Source of the DNA: Bradyrhizobium sp. BR13661
Lineage (GTDB): Bacteria > Pseudomonadota > Alphaproteobacteria > Rhizobiales > Xanthobacteraceae
Direction: 5' to 3'
Assembly: GCF_029892425.1 (NCBI RefSeq)
Contig: NZ_JARXWB010000046.1
Coordinates: 1 to 50,169 of the forward strand
Length of the DNA stretch: 50,169 bases
Shown: positions 27,108 to 35,328 of the stretch, one piece after another
How positions within the stretch are numbered: position 1 is the first letter of the stretch
Layout: each line of letters starts with the position of its first letter
Notes under the pieces: generated by a model
Seen by the model: only the letters and a program-made list of their open reading frames with translations
Told to the model about the DNA's origin: nothing
Databases searched by the model: none
Translations under genes and position numbers: made by a program

Positions 27108-27166
27108 CAAGTCTTGTCTTAAAGGCGTCTTGTCTTAAGGAGTCTTGTCTCAAGGAGTCTTGCACC
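27108..27166. repeat. Tandem GTCTTGTCTTAAGGA repeat upstream of lldD
   Basis: Four copies of a GTCTTGTCT(T/C)AA(A/G)G(G/A) unit begin at 27111, 27127, 27142 and 27157, so the period is 15-16 bases. It lies between 14 and 72 bases upstream of lldD, where its promoter and leader should be. It could be a binding-site array or simply a slippage repeat. Its regular phase places the copies roughly one and a half helix turns apart. Confidence 0.75.
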
Positions 27167-27230
27167 GGAAGGTTTAGGGGTCATCTAGCATGGTTGGATG
27201 CACAGCCAAATCGTTTGCGAGAGGGGTGCC

Positions 27231-27398
27231 ATGACCAAGCCGCGCACTGGGCCTTCGCCGGAAGAGATCAAGCAGAAGCAGGACCTCGACGACGCGCTGG
27301 AGGAGGGGCTGGAGGAGACCTTTCCGGGCTCCGACCCCGTCAACGTCACTCAGCCGGCGCCGAGCCGCGAGGACGGCCATGTCAAGCGAAAGGCCTGA
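27231..27398 (+). CDS. Small acidic protein
   Basis: The 55-residue product, from the ATG preceded by GAGAGG seven bases upstream, begins MTKPRTGPSPEEIKQKQDLDD, continues ALEEGLEETFPGSDPVNV and ends with a basic tail HVKRKA. This charged small protein with a central E-E-T-F-P-G-S-D-P-V motif is familiar from many Rhizobiales genomes; no function is known to me. It lies divergently from lldD. Confidence 0.7.
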   Translation: MTKPRTGPSPEEIKQKQDLDDALEEGLEETFPGSDPVNVTQPAPSREDGHVKRKA

Positions 27399-27619
27399 AG
27401 CCGGTTCCGGCTTAAATCGGTATCGAAAAGCGGAAATATAATGTTAACAATAGGTTACCGGAGCGTCGGCAGGTCCGGTTCCGTAATGATTCATCATATT
27501 TTTTGAAGCCAATTTAGCGGTGCAAGGCTTATAAGGCCTTAGCAAATCAGGGATGCGGGTCCCGTCAGGGCACCCGGAGGTTGTTTTGGGGATCCCTGGT
27601 TGTTGCGTGGGGGACGATG
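27399..27619 (+). promoter_or_regulatory. AT-rich leader and promoter region of glmM
   Basis: This 220-base gap is unusually AT-rich for the window. It contains TTAA-N7-TTAC at 27444-27458, one mismatch from the CtrA site TTAA-N7-TTAA, and TTCATCATATTTTTT near 27490. Neither a glmS-type riboswitch nor a gene is visible. A growth-linked promoter for glmM is likely. Confidence 0.35.
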
Positions 27620-28963
27620 ATGAGTCGCAAATATTTCGGGACGGACGGGATCCGGGGCCGCGCCAACGGACTGATCACGCCGGAGCTCGCGCTCAAGGTC
27701 GGCCAGGCCGCAGGCCTCGCGTTTCAGCGCGGTGACCACCGCCACCGGGTCGTGATCGGCAAGGACACGCGGCTATCAGGCTACATGATCGAATACGCGA
27801 TGGTCGCAGGCTTCACCTCGGTCGGCATGGACGTGCTGCTGGTCGGCCCAATGCCGACGCCGGCTGTCGCGATGCTCACCAAGTCGATGCGCGCCGATCT
27901 CGGCGTCATGATCTCGGCCTCGCACAATCTGTTCGAGGACAACGGCATCAAGCTGTTCGGCCCGCAGGGCTTCAAGCTGTCCGACGATGTCGAGAAGCAG
28001 ATCGAGCTGCTGCTCGATGAGCCCATCGAGAAGCGGCTGGCCCAAAGCGCGAGCCTCGGTCGCGCCCGCCGGATCGACGGCGTGCATGACCGCTACATCG
28101 AATTCGCCAAGCGCACACTGCCGCGCGATCTTTCGCTCGAGGGCCTGCGCGTCGTGATCGATTGCGCCAATGGCGCCGCCTACAAGGTGGTGCCGGAAGC
28201 GCTGTGGGAATTGGGCGCCGACGTGGTGCCGATCGGCGTCGAGCCCGACGGCTTCAACATCAACAAGGATTGCGGCTCGACCTCGCCGGAAGCACTGTCG
28301 AAGAAGGTGCGCGAGATGCGCGCCGATATCGGCATTGCGCTGGACGGCGACGCCGATCGCGTCATCCTGGTCGACGAGCGCGGCCACGTCGTCGACGGCG
28401 ACCAGCTGCTCGCCGTGATCGCGCAGAGCTGGAAGGAAGACGGACGCCTCTCGCGTCCCGGCATCGTCGCGACCGTGATGTCCAATCTCGGCCTCGAGCG
28501 TTTCCTGAAAGGGCAGGGGCTCGATCTGGTGCGCACGCCGGTCGGCGACCGCTACGTGCTCGAGCAGATGCTGAACGGCGGCTACAATCTCGGCGGCGAG
28601 CAGTCCGGCCATATCATCCTATCCGACTATGCCACCACCGGCGACGGTTTCGTCGCCGCGCTGCAGGTGCTGGCCGTGGTGCAGAAGCTGCGCCGGCCGG
28701 TCTCCGAGGTCTGCCATCGCTTCGATCCGCTGCCGCAGATCCTCAAGAACGTCCGCCACAAGGGCGGCAAGCCGCTCGACGATACCGATGTGAAGTCGGC
28801 GATCTCCGATGGCGAGAAGCGCCTCAACGGCCATGGCCGTCTGCTGATCCGCTCCTCCGGCACCGAGCCCGTGATCCGCGTCATGGGCGAGGGCGAAGAC
28901 CGCATCCTGGTCGAGGACGTCGTCGACACCATCGTCTCGGCACTGGGGCAGGCGGCGGCCTGA
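27620..28963 (+). CDS. glmM: Phosphoglucosamine mutase
   Basis: The enzyme converts glucosamine 6-phosphate to glucosamine 1-phosphate, feeding peptidoglycan and lipopolysaccharide synthesis. The product is 447 residues, standard for GlmM. MSRKYFGTDGIRGRAN is the N-terminal signature. ISASHN contains the phosphorylated serine S101, DGDADR (242-247) the magnesium loop, GGEQSGHII the sugar-binding loop, and RSSGTEPVIRVM the phosphate-binding loop. Two adjacent ATG codons exist; the second gives the conserved start. The usual rhizobial neighbours ftsH and folP are not here. Confidence 0.97.
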   Translation: MSRKYFGTDGIRGRANGLITPELALKVGQAAGLAFQRGDHRHRVVIGKDTRLSGYMIEYAMVAGFTSVGMDVLLVGPMPTPAVAMLTKSMRADLGVMISASHNLFEDNGIKLFGPQGFKLSDDVEKQIELLLDEPIEKRLAQSASLGRARRIDGVHDRYIEFAKRTLPRDLSLEGLRVVIDCANGAAYKVVPEALWELGADVVPIGVEPDGFNINKDCGSTSPEALSKKVREMRADIGIALDGDADRVILVDERGHVVDGDQLLAVIAQSWKEDGRLSRPGIVATVMSNLGLERFLKGQGLDLVRTPVGDRYVLEQMLNGGYNLGGEQSGHIILSDYATTGDGFVAALQVLAVVQKLRRPVSEVCHRFDPLPQILKNVRHKGGKPLDDTDVKSAISDGEKRLNGHGRLLIRSSGTEPVIRVMGEGEDRILVEDVVDTIVSALGQAAA

Positions 28964-28970
28964 GTCTTTT

Positions 28971-28999
28971 CTTACCCTCCCCCTCCAGGGGAGGGTAAG
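28971..28999 (+). terminator. Hairpin after glmM (repeat-like)
   Basis: CTTACCCTCCCC and GGGGAGGGTAAG pair perfectly around CTCCA, eight bases after the glmM stop. There is no strong T-run after it. The core is the same as in the larger palindromes at 35165-35311 and 42187-42335, so it may be a short family member that also works as a terminator. Confidence 0.5.
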
Positions 29000-29110
29000 T
29001 GACGAGAGCACCCGCGCATCCCAGCCATTTGCGATTGGCGGTGGTTCCGCAGCCATTAGCATCGTACCCAACGAGTTGCGGCCATCTGCCGCCCCCGCCG
29101 GGATGCTCCA

Positions 29111-30364
29111 GTGAACAAGCCTGTCGTCGTCTCAGAGGAAACGCTGACCGAGCCCGTCGTCGTCAGCGACGTTGCACCCTCCGCTGCGAAAGCGGCCGCG
29201 GGACCGGCCTATATCGTGCTCGCCGGAATCAGCTTCTCGCACTTCCTCAACGACACCATGCAGTCGCTGATCGCCTCGGTGTATCCGATCCTGAAGGACA
29301 CCTATGCGCTCGACTTCGCGCAGATCGGCATGATCACGCTGGCGTTCCAGTTCACGGCCTCGCTGCTGCAGCCGGTGGTCGGCCACTACACCGACAAGAA
29401 GGCGCAGCCTTACTCGCTGTCCATCGGCATGGCGTCGACCTTTTTCGGCCTGCTGCTGCTCAGCGCCGCGCACCAATATCTCGTCATCCTGGTTGCGGCC
29501 GCGCTGGTCGGTCTCGGCTCGGCGGTGTTTCACCCGGAATCGGCGCGCATCGCGCGGCTCGCCTCGGGCGGCCGCTACGGCTTTGCGCAATCGGTGTTTC
29601 AGCTCGGCGGCAGTTTCGGCACCTCGATGGGGCCGGTGCTCGCAGCGCTCATCGTCGTGCCGTTCGGGCAGGGCAGCATCGCCTGGTTCTCCTCGATCGC
29701 GGGCCTCGCGATTCTCATCCTCTGGCGCATCGGCCGCTGGTACGAACCGCAGATCACGACGAAGAAGATGGCCCCGGTTCATGCGCAGGCGGGCGGGCCG
29801 AGCTCGCGCCGCGTCGCGGTCGCGCTGCTCGTGCTGGTGGCGCTGCTGTTCTCGAAGCAGCTCTACGTCTCGAGCCTGTCGAGCTACTACATCTTCTATC
29901 TGATCGATCGTTTCGGCGTGTCGACGCAGACAGCGCAGATCTACCTCTTCATCTTCCTGGCCGCGAACGCCGTCGGCGCGTTCTTCGGCGGACCGCTCGG
30001 TGATCGCTTCGGCCGCAAGATCGTGATCTGGATCTCGATCCTCGGCGCGCTGCCGTTCACGCTGGCGCTGCCTTATGCCGGGCTGTACGCAAGCGCGGTG
30101 CTGTCCGTCGTCATCGGCCTGATCATCTCCTCGACGACGTCGTCGATCATCGTGTTCGCGCAGGAGCTGGTGCCGCATCGCTTCGGCATGATCTCCGGCG
30201 TGTTCTTCGGCGTCGCCTTCGGCATCGGTGGCCTGGGGGCCGCGGTGCTCGGCAAGCTCGCCGACCACACCTCGATCGCGTTCGTCTATCAGGTCTGCGC
30301 CTATCTGCCGGCGATCGGGCTGCTTGCGGTGTTCCTGCCCAGGCTGCCGCAGCACAAGCGTTAA
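29111..30364 (+). CDS. MFS transporter, fosmidomycin-resistance (Fsr) type
   Basis: The product is 417 residues with 12 predicted spans. The start is GTG, because no in-frame ATG precedes the first span. A 33-residue polar leader precedes GISFSHFLNDTMQSLIASVYP, the opening of the Fsr-type family, followed by VGHYTDKKAQPYSL, the MFS loop 2-3 motif. The second half repeats this as GPLGDRFGRKIVIW. Fsr relatives export fosmidomycin and other small compounds by proton antiport. The natural substrate here is unknown. It stands alone. Confidence 0.88.
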   Translation: MNKPVVVSEETLTEPVVVSDVAPSAAKAAAGPAYIVLAGISFSHFLNDTMQSLIASVYPILKDTYALDFAQIGMITLAFQFTASLLQPVVGHYTDKKAQPYSLSIGMASTFFGLLLLSAAHQYLVILVAAALVGLGSAVFHPESARIARLASGGRYGFAQSVFQLGGSFGTSMGPVLAALIVVPFGQGSIAWFSSIAGLAILILWRIGRWYEPQITTKKMAPVHAQAGGPSSRRVAVALLVLVALLFSKQLYVSSLSSYYIFYLIDRFGVSTQTAQIYLFIFLAANAVGAFFGGPLGDRFGRKIVIWISILGALPFTLALPYAGLYASAVLSVVIGLIISSTTSSIIVFAQELVPHRFGMISGVFFGVAFGIGGLGAAVLGKLADHTSIAFVYQVCAYLPAIGLLAVFLPRLPQHKR

Positions 30365-30613
30365 CGGATCCTGCCTCGCCGCATTGCGGCTTCACCAATC
30401 ATTAGCAATTGCGGCGTGTGAGGCGTCTTCCAGCGAATGGGCTGCCGCATTTTTGCAACGCTTGCGCCGCATCCGCGTGTGCAGTCAGAAAAAATCAACC
30501 TTAAAAATTAGGGTTAAGTGGCGCTTAAACATTTGGTGCGATCGTCCGGCTCGTGAGTTTCCAGAACGTGAGGCGCTCGTATTCAGCCTCACCGGCCAAT
30601 AAGGACGAAGCCA
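30365..30613 (+). promoter_or_regulatory. Upstream region of the barrel gene, with a perfect CtrA-type box
   Basis: TTAAGTGGCGCTTAA at 30514-30528 matches TTAA-N7-TTAA, the full recognition site of the cell-cycle regulator CtrA. It lies 86 bases before the barrel gene. AT-rich sequence around TTAAAAATTAGGG precedes it. CtrA control of outer-membrane protein genes is known in alphaproteobacteria such as Brucella. I see no gene here. Confidence 0.5.
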
Positions 30614-31450
30614 ATGCGTAGCGTTAAGTCTCTCCTTGCCGCGGGTGCGGCATCACTGATCTCGTCGATGGCGTTTGCCGCCGATATGCCGATCGCGGCT
30701 CCGCCCCCCATGTACGCGCCGCCCGCCCCGCCCGCCGATTTCGGTGGCTGGTATCTGCGCGGCGATATCGGGATGACCAATCAGAACGCCAAGAGCATCG
30801 ACAGCGCGACCTCGGCGACGTTCCCGACCACGACGGCGGGGCTCGGCTTCGACTCCTCGCCGCTGTTCGACGTCGGTGTCGGCTATCGCTTCAACAACTG
30901 GTTCCGGGCCGACGTGACCGGACAGTATCGCGGCAAAGCCAATCTGCACGGTTCGCAGAGCGTCCGCCTCGGCCCGACCGACGTCGAAGCCAACACCTAC
31001 ACCGGCAGCAAGTCCGAGTGGGTCGTCATGGCCAACGCCTATGTCGATCTCGGCACCTGGTGGTGCATCACGCCGTTCATCGGCGCCGGCCTCGGTGGCG
31101 CCTACAACCAGCTCTCGAGCTTCCAGGACAGCGGCGTCCGCTACACCAACGGCGCGCTGTCCAACAGCGTCACCTATTTCGACACCAACGGTAAGTGGAA
31201 CTTCGCATGGGCCGCCCATGCCGGTCTCGCCTACAAGGTCAATCCCGGGTTCACCGTCGAACTGGCCTACAGCTACATGAATCTCGGCGACGCTTCGCCA
31301 GGCAACTTCCGTGCGTTTGACGGCAGCATCTCCGGACCCACGACCATCAAGGTCAAGAGCATCACGTCGAACGACGTGAAGCTGGGCGTGCGCTGGGAGC
31401 TCAACTCTCCGCCGGCCTACGTGCCGCCGCCGCTCGTCACCAAGGGCTGA
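30614..31450 (+). CDS. Outer-membrane beta-barrel protein (Omp31-like)
   Basis: The product is 278 residues, with signal peptide MRSVKSLLAAGAASLISSMA and cleavage after FAADMP. A proline-rich linker (APPPMYAPPAPPADF) precedes GGWYLRGDIGMTNQNAK, the first barrel strand. Alternating strands include VGVGYRFNNWFRADVTGQYRG, CITPFIGAGLGGAYNQ, TVELAYSYMNLGDAS and the closing NDVKLGVRWELN, typical of an 8-stranded Omp25/Omp31 barrel. Unusually, a further proline-rich tail (AYVPPPLVTKG) follows the last strand. A terminator follows. It probably forms a surface porin-like or structural protein. Confidence 0.88.
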   Translation: MRSVKSLLAAGAASLISSMAFAADMPIAAPPPMYAPPAPPADFGGWYLRGDIGMTNQNAKSIDSATSATFPTTTAGLGFDSSPLFDVGVGYRFNNWFRADVTGQYRGKANLHGSQSVRLGPTDVEANTYTGSKSEWVVMANAYVDLGTWWCITPFIGAGLGGAYNQLSSFQDSGVRYTNGALSNSVTYFDTNGKWNFAWAAHAGLAYKVNPGFTVELAYSYMNLGDASPGNFRAFDGSISGPTTIKVKSITSNDVKLGVRWELNSPPAYVPPPLVTKG

Positions 31451-31493
31451 TCGCAAGCCTTATCGCTTCAAGCCTCATCGCTTAACATCTCTT

Positions 31494-31526
31494 AACGGCG
31501 CGGGATCATCCCGCGCCGTTTTGCTT
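31494..31526 (+). terminator. Intrinsic terminator after the first barrel gene
   Basis: AACGGCGCGGGA and TCCCGCGCCGTT pair perfectly around a 3-base loop, followed by TTGCTTT. It starts about 44 bases after the stop codon. Confidence 0.9.
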
Positions 31527-31633
31527 TGCATATTTTTCATGGCTGATAGTGACGAAAAGGTCAGACGCAACCATTGGTTAAGGTTAACGAGCCATGATCA
31601 CGCTGAAGAGTTCGAGTTCGATGGAGCGTTGCG

Positions 31634-32395
31634 ATGCGTGGGCTTTTGTTGGCGGCGGCGATGTTGGGGACGGTGTCAGCCGCGCATGCGGCCGATATGC
31701 CTGATCTGCCCGTCCTGCGCGGCGGCTTCACCGACGGTCTGTCCAGCGGGCGGCCGAACTGGCAGGGCTATTACGTTGGCGGCCAGGGCGATTTCGGCAC
31801 GATCACGTCGAAGATCTCGCCGACGATCAACGCCGGCCTGCAATCGGGTTTCGTGACGCCGGGTCCCGGCTATAACTGGCAGCCGCTCGGCTATGCGACG
31901 AGCACGTCGGCCGGCTACGGCGCCTTTGCCGGTTACAACGGGCAATGGGACGACGTCGTCATGGGCATCGAGGCGAACTACATTCACGGCGGCTTCAAGT
32001 CGACATCGCGCTCGCGCGGGGTGACTTACAACAACAGCAATGTCGTCATCGCCAGCACCGATTCGTCGGCGGTGGTCGGTGTGTCCGATTTCGGCTCGCT
32101 GCGGGTTCGCGCGGGCTACGCCTGGGGATGCTTCCTGCCTTACGCTTTCATCGGCGGCGGCTTCGGCAGCCAGTCGGTCGACAGGTTCGTATCGTCCTCT
32201 CCACCCCCGGTGCTGTCGACGCCGTCCAGCGCGTCCAAGACCACGCTGGTCTATGGTTATTCCGCAGGCATCGGCTTCGATGCCATGCTGGTCGGCGGCC
32301 TGTTCGCCCGCGCCGAATATGAATATCAGCGTGTGACCTCGAACATCGAAACCAACATCAATACGGTCCGCCTCGGCCTCGGCTACAAGTTCTGA
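31634..32395 (+). CDS. Outer-membrane beta-barrel protein (Omp31-like)
   Basis: The product is 253 residues, with a signal peptide (RGLLLAAAMLGTVSAAHA, then ADMPD). The first strand reads NWQGYYVGGQGDFGT. Later strands include YGAFAGYNGQWDDVVMGIEANY, LRVRAGYAWGCFLPYAFIGGG and the final NTVRLGLGYKF ending in F, the outer-membrane assembly signal. A serine-proline loop (VSSSPPPVLSTPSSASK) is probably surface-exposed. This is a typical 8-stranded rhizobial Omp25/31 barrel. GGAG lies seven bases upstream of the ATG. It is separated from the preceding barrel gene by a terminator, so it has its own promoter. Confidence 0.88.
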   Translation: MRGLLLAAAMLGTVSAAHAADMPDLPVLRGGFTDGLSSGRPNWQGYYVGGQGDFGTITSKISPTINAGLQSGFVTPGPGYNWQPLGYATSTSAGYGAFAGYNGQWDDVVMGIEANYIHGGFKSTSRSRGVTYNNSNVVIASTDSSAVVGVSDFGSLRVRAGYAWGCFLPYAFIGGGFGSQSVDRFVSSSPPPVLSTPSSASKTTLVYGYSAGIGFDAMLVGGLFARAEYEYQRVTSNIETNINTVRLGLGYKF

Positions 32396-32469
32396 CGCCG
32401 CTTCGCCGCACTGCGGTTGACAGGTCAGTCACGTCCTGATGCTCTGTCGTCTCACATGGGGCGGCAGCG

Positions 32470-33060
32470 ATGCAGATTTACGGCGACAGCAATTCCGGCA
32501 ATTGTCTGAAGGTGAAATGGGTGTGCGATCATCTCGCATTGCCCTATCGCTGGATCGAGATCGACACGCGCAAGGGCGAGACGCGCACGCCGCAATTCCT
32601 CAGGATGAACGGCGCCGGCCAGGTGCCGACCGTCGCCTTCGACGACGGCCGGACGCTGGCGCAGTCCAACGCCATCATTCGCTATCTCGCCCGCGACAGC
32701 GCGCTGATTCCGCGCGACGCGTTTGCTGCCGCCAAGATGGACGAATGGCTGTTCTGGGAACAATACAGCCACGAGCCCTATATCGCGGTGTGCCGCTTCC
32801 AGATGGTCTATCTCGGCAAGGCTGCCTCCGAGCTCGATCCTGACAAGGTCAAGCGCGGCTATGCTGCGCTCGATCGCATGGAGGCGCATCTCGCCGCGAG
32901 CCGCTTCTTTGCCGGCGATGCGGTCTCGCTCGCGGACGTCTCGCTGCTCGCCTATACGCGTGTGGCGCATGAAGGCGGCTTCGAACTCGGCCGTTACGCG
33001 GCCATCCGCCGCTGGATTGGTGAGGCAGAGGCCTATCTCGGTCTTCCGCCCGCGCGCTGA
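32470..33060 (+). CDS. Glutathione S-transferase family protein
   Basis: The product is 196 residues. MQIYGDSNSGNCLKVKWVCD starts a thioredoxin-like domain with S8/N9 at the active-site position. GAGQVPTVAFDDGRTLAQSNAI carries the cis-proline and the Q-S pair that bind glutathione. The C-terminal helical domain has VSLADVSLLAYTRVA, the conserved N-capping aspartate. It is followed at 17 bases by a GNAT gene on the same strand, so the two may be co-transcribed. Confidence 0.88.
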   Translation: MQIYGDSNSGNCLKVKWVCDHLALPYRWIEIDTRKGETRTPQFLRMNGAGQVPTVAFDDGRTLAQSNAIIRYLARDSALIPRDAFAAAKMDEWLFWEQYSHEPYIAVCRFQMVYLGKAASELDPDKVKRGYAALDRMEAHLAASRFFAGDAVSLADVSLLAYTRVAHEGGFELGRYAAIRRWIGEAEAYLGLPPAR

Positions 33061-33077
33061 GTCTGGAGTGCTCGTCG

Positions 33078-33542
33078 ATGAATGATAAGTCCGTTTCCAT
33101 CCGTCCCGCGCGCCGCGAGGACGTCCCTGCGATCGTGGCGATGCTTGCCGACGATCATCTCGGCCGCGCCCGCGAGCGCGTCGAGGATCCGTTGTCTGCG
33201 GTCTATTACGCGGCATTCGAACGCGTCGAGCGCGACCAAAATCTCACACTCGTGGTTGCCGAGAGCGAGAGCAGGGTGGTTGGCTGCCTGCAATTGGCGG
33301 TGCTCGCAGGCATCAGCTCGCAAGGCGGCATCCGAGGCTTGCTCGAGGATGTTCGCGTTGCCAGCGATTGCCGCAACCGCGGCATCGGCGAGCAATTGGT
33401 GCAGTGGGCGATTACGGAAGCAAAAGCTCGCGGCTGCAATCTGGTCGAATTGCTGACGCATTCGAGTCGCGTTGACGCGCAGCGCTTCTACGAGCGTCTC
33501 GGATTTGCGTTGAGTCATGCCGGCATGACTGTGCGCTTTTGA
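33078..33542 (+). CDS. GNAT-family N-acetyltransferase
   Basis: The product is 154 residues. VSIRPARREDVPAIVAML opens the fold, LEDVRVASDCRNRGIGEQLV is the acetyl-CoA motif R-x2-G-I-G, and VDAQRFYERLGF is the C-terminal signature. The spacing of motifs is standard. The substrate is unknown. It lies 17 bases after the GST gene. Confidence 0.88.
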   Translation: MNDKSVSIRPARREDVPAIVAMLADDHLGRARERVEDPLSAVYYAAFERVERDQNLTLVVAESESRVVGCLQLAVLAGISSQGGIRGLLEDVRVASDCRNRGIGEQLVQWAITEAKARGCNLVELLTHSSRVDAQRFYERLGFALSHAGMTVRF

Positions 33543-33701
33543 AGCAGCACGCATTGGGCATTGGGCGATCAGCGAAATCGGATCGCACGCTCGTTCATCT
33601 TAACAGCTGATAAACTACCCGTTCGGCGTTCACGTGGATCGAGGAACGAACGGTGCTACGGCTGCGTCTGAAACCGGGCTTGGTCGGTTCGGGGATTTCA
33701 A

Positions 33702-33908
33702 ATGACAAGCTATTCGATGATCAAGGTCGGCAACGATTACGTTGTGCAGGCCAATGACAAATGCATTTTGAAAGTCGGCAGCCGCCGTCGCGCCGCGCAA
33801 TTGATCAGCGATGCCACGGACTTGCTGAACGCGCTGGCGTCCGTCGAGGCCCCCGGCATCGCCCCGGACGCGCCATCACTCCAGCGTGAGACGCCGGAAC
33901 TTCCTTGA
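33702..33908 (+). CDS. Small conserved protein
   Basis: The product is 68 residues. MIKVGNDYVVQANDKCILKV is a short beta-hairpin and SRRRAAQLISDATDLLNAL an amphipathic helix. The tail is proline-rich and probably flexible. It has a natural composition and its own weak ribosome site. Function unknown; it lies upstream of the serC leader. Confidence 0.65.
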   Translation: MTSYSMIKVGNDYVVQANDKCILKVGSRRRAAQLISDATDLLNALASVEAPGIAPDAPSLQRETPELP

Positions 33909-33934
33909 CTGGCCTTCCCGATTCCCGTATCAGC

Positions 33935-33987
33935 CGCGGCGGGACACCTCCCCCCAACGGGAGGCTTACTATCTGGAAGGGTAGATC
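33935..33987 (+). ncRNA. serC leader RNA (alphaproteobacterial serC motif)
   Basis: Directly before serC, CCTCCC (33947-33952) and GGGAGG (33959-33964) form a hairpin around CCCAAC. CTATC and GGTAG (33969-33985) form a second hairpin whose 3' arm contains the ribosome-binding GAAGGG. A conserved leader with such a layout is known upstream of serC-serA in alphaproteobacteria (Rfam serC). The second stem would block translation when formed. What signal it senses is unknown. I match position and structure, not a full alignment. Confidence 0.55.
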
Positions 33988-35160
<1,173 letters not shown>

Positions 35161-35164
35161 GCTC

Positions 35165-35311
35165 TTACCCTCCCCTGGAGGGGGAGGGTCGACGCACCGT
35201 CAGGTGCGGCGGGGTGGGGTGATCTCTCCACACGGCGCACCGGCGATTTTCTTTTTGCGGCTTCACCCCACCCCGGCGCTCCGCGCCGACCCTCCCCCTC
35301 CAGGGGAGGGT
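35165..35311. repeat. Long palindromic repeat between serC and serA
   Basis: Outer arms ACCCTCCCCTGGAGGGGGAGGGT (shortened here to its outer ACCCTCCCCTGG part) and CCAGGGGAGGGT enclose GGGGTGGGGTGA and TCACCCCACCCC, also complementary. The core GACGCACCGTCAGGTGCGGC lies between them. It is a full member of the family also seen at 42187-42335. Because serC and serA are read as one operon, the hairpin may lower serA expression or mark a processing site. Confidence 0.85.
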
Positions 35312-35328
35312 GTGAAGGACACATATCC

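Noticed and set aside
27108..27166. Short tandem repeat considered as a CRISPR array
   Set aside because: The unit is 15-16 bases with no spacers and no cas genes nearby.
27399..27619. A riboswitch or ribozyme before glmM
   Set aside because: I found no glmS-type core, and glmS ribozymes are not expected in this group or before glmM.
31491..31505. TTAACATCTCTTAAC as a second CtrA site
   Set aside because: The spacer between the TTAA halves is six, not seven, bases, and the second half belongs to the terminator stem.
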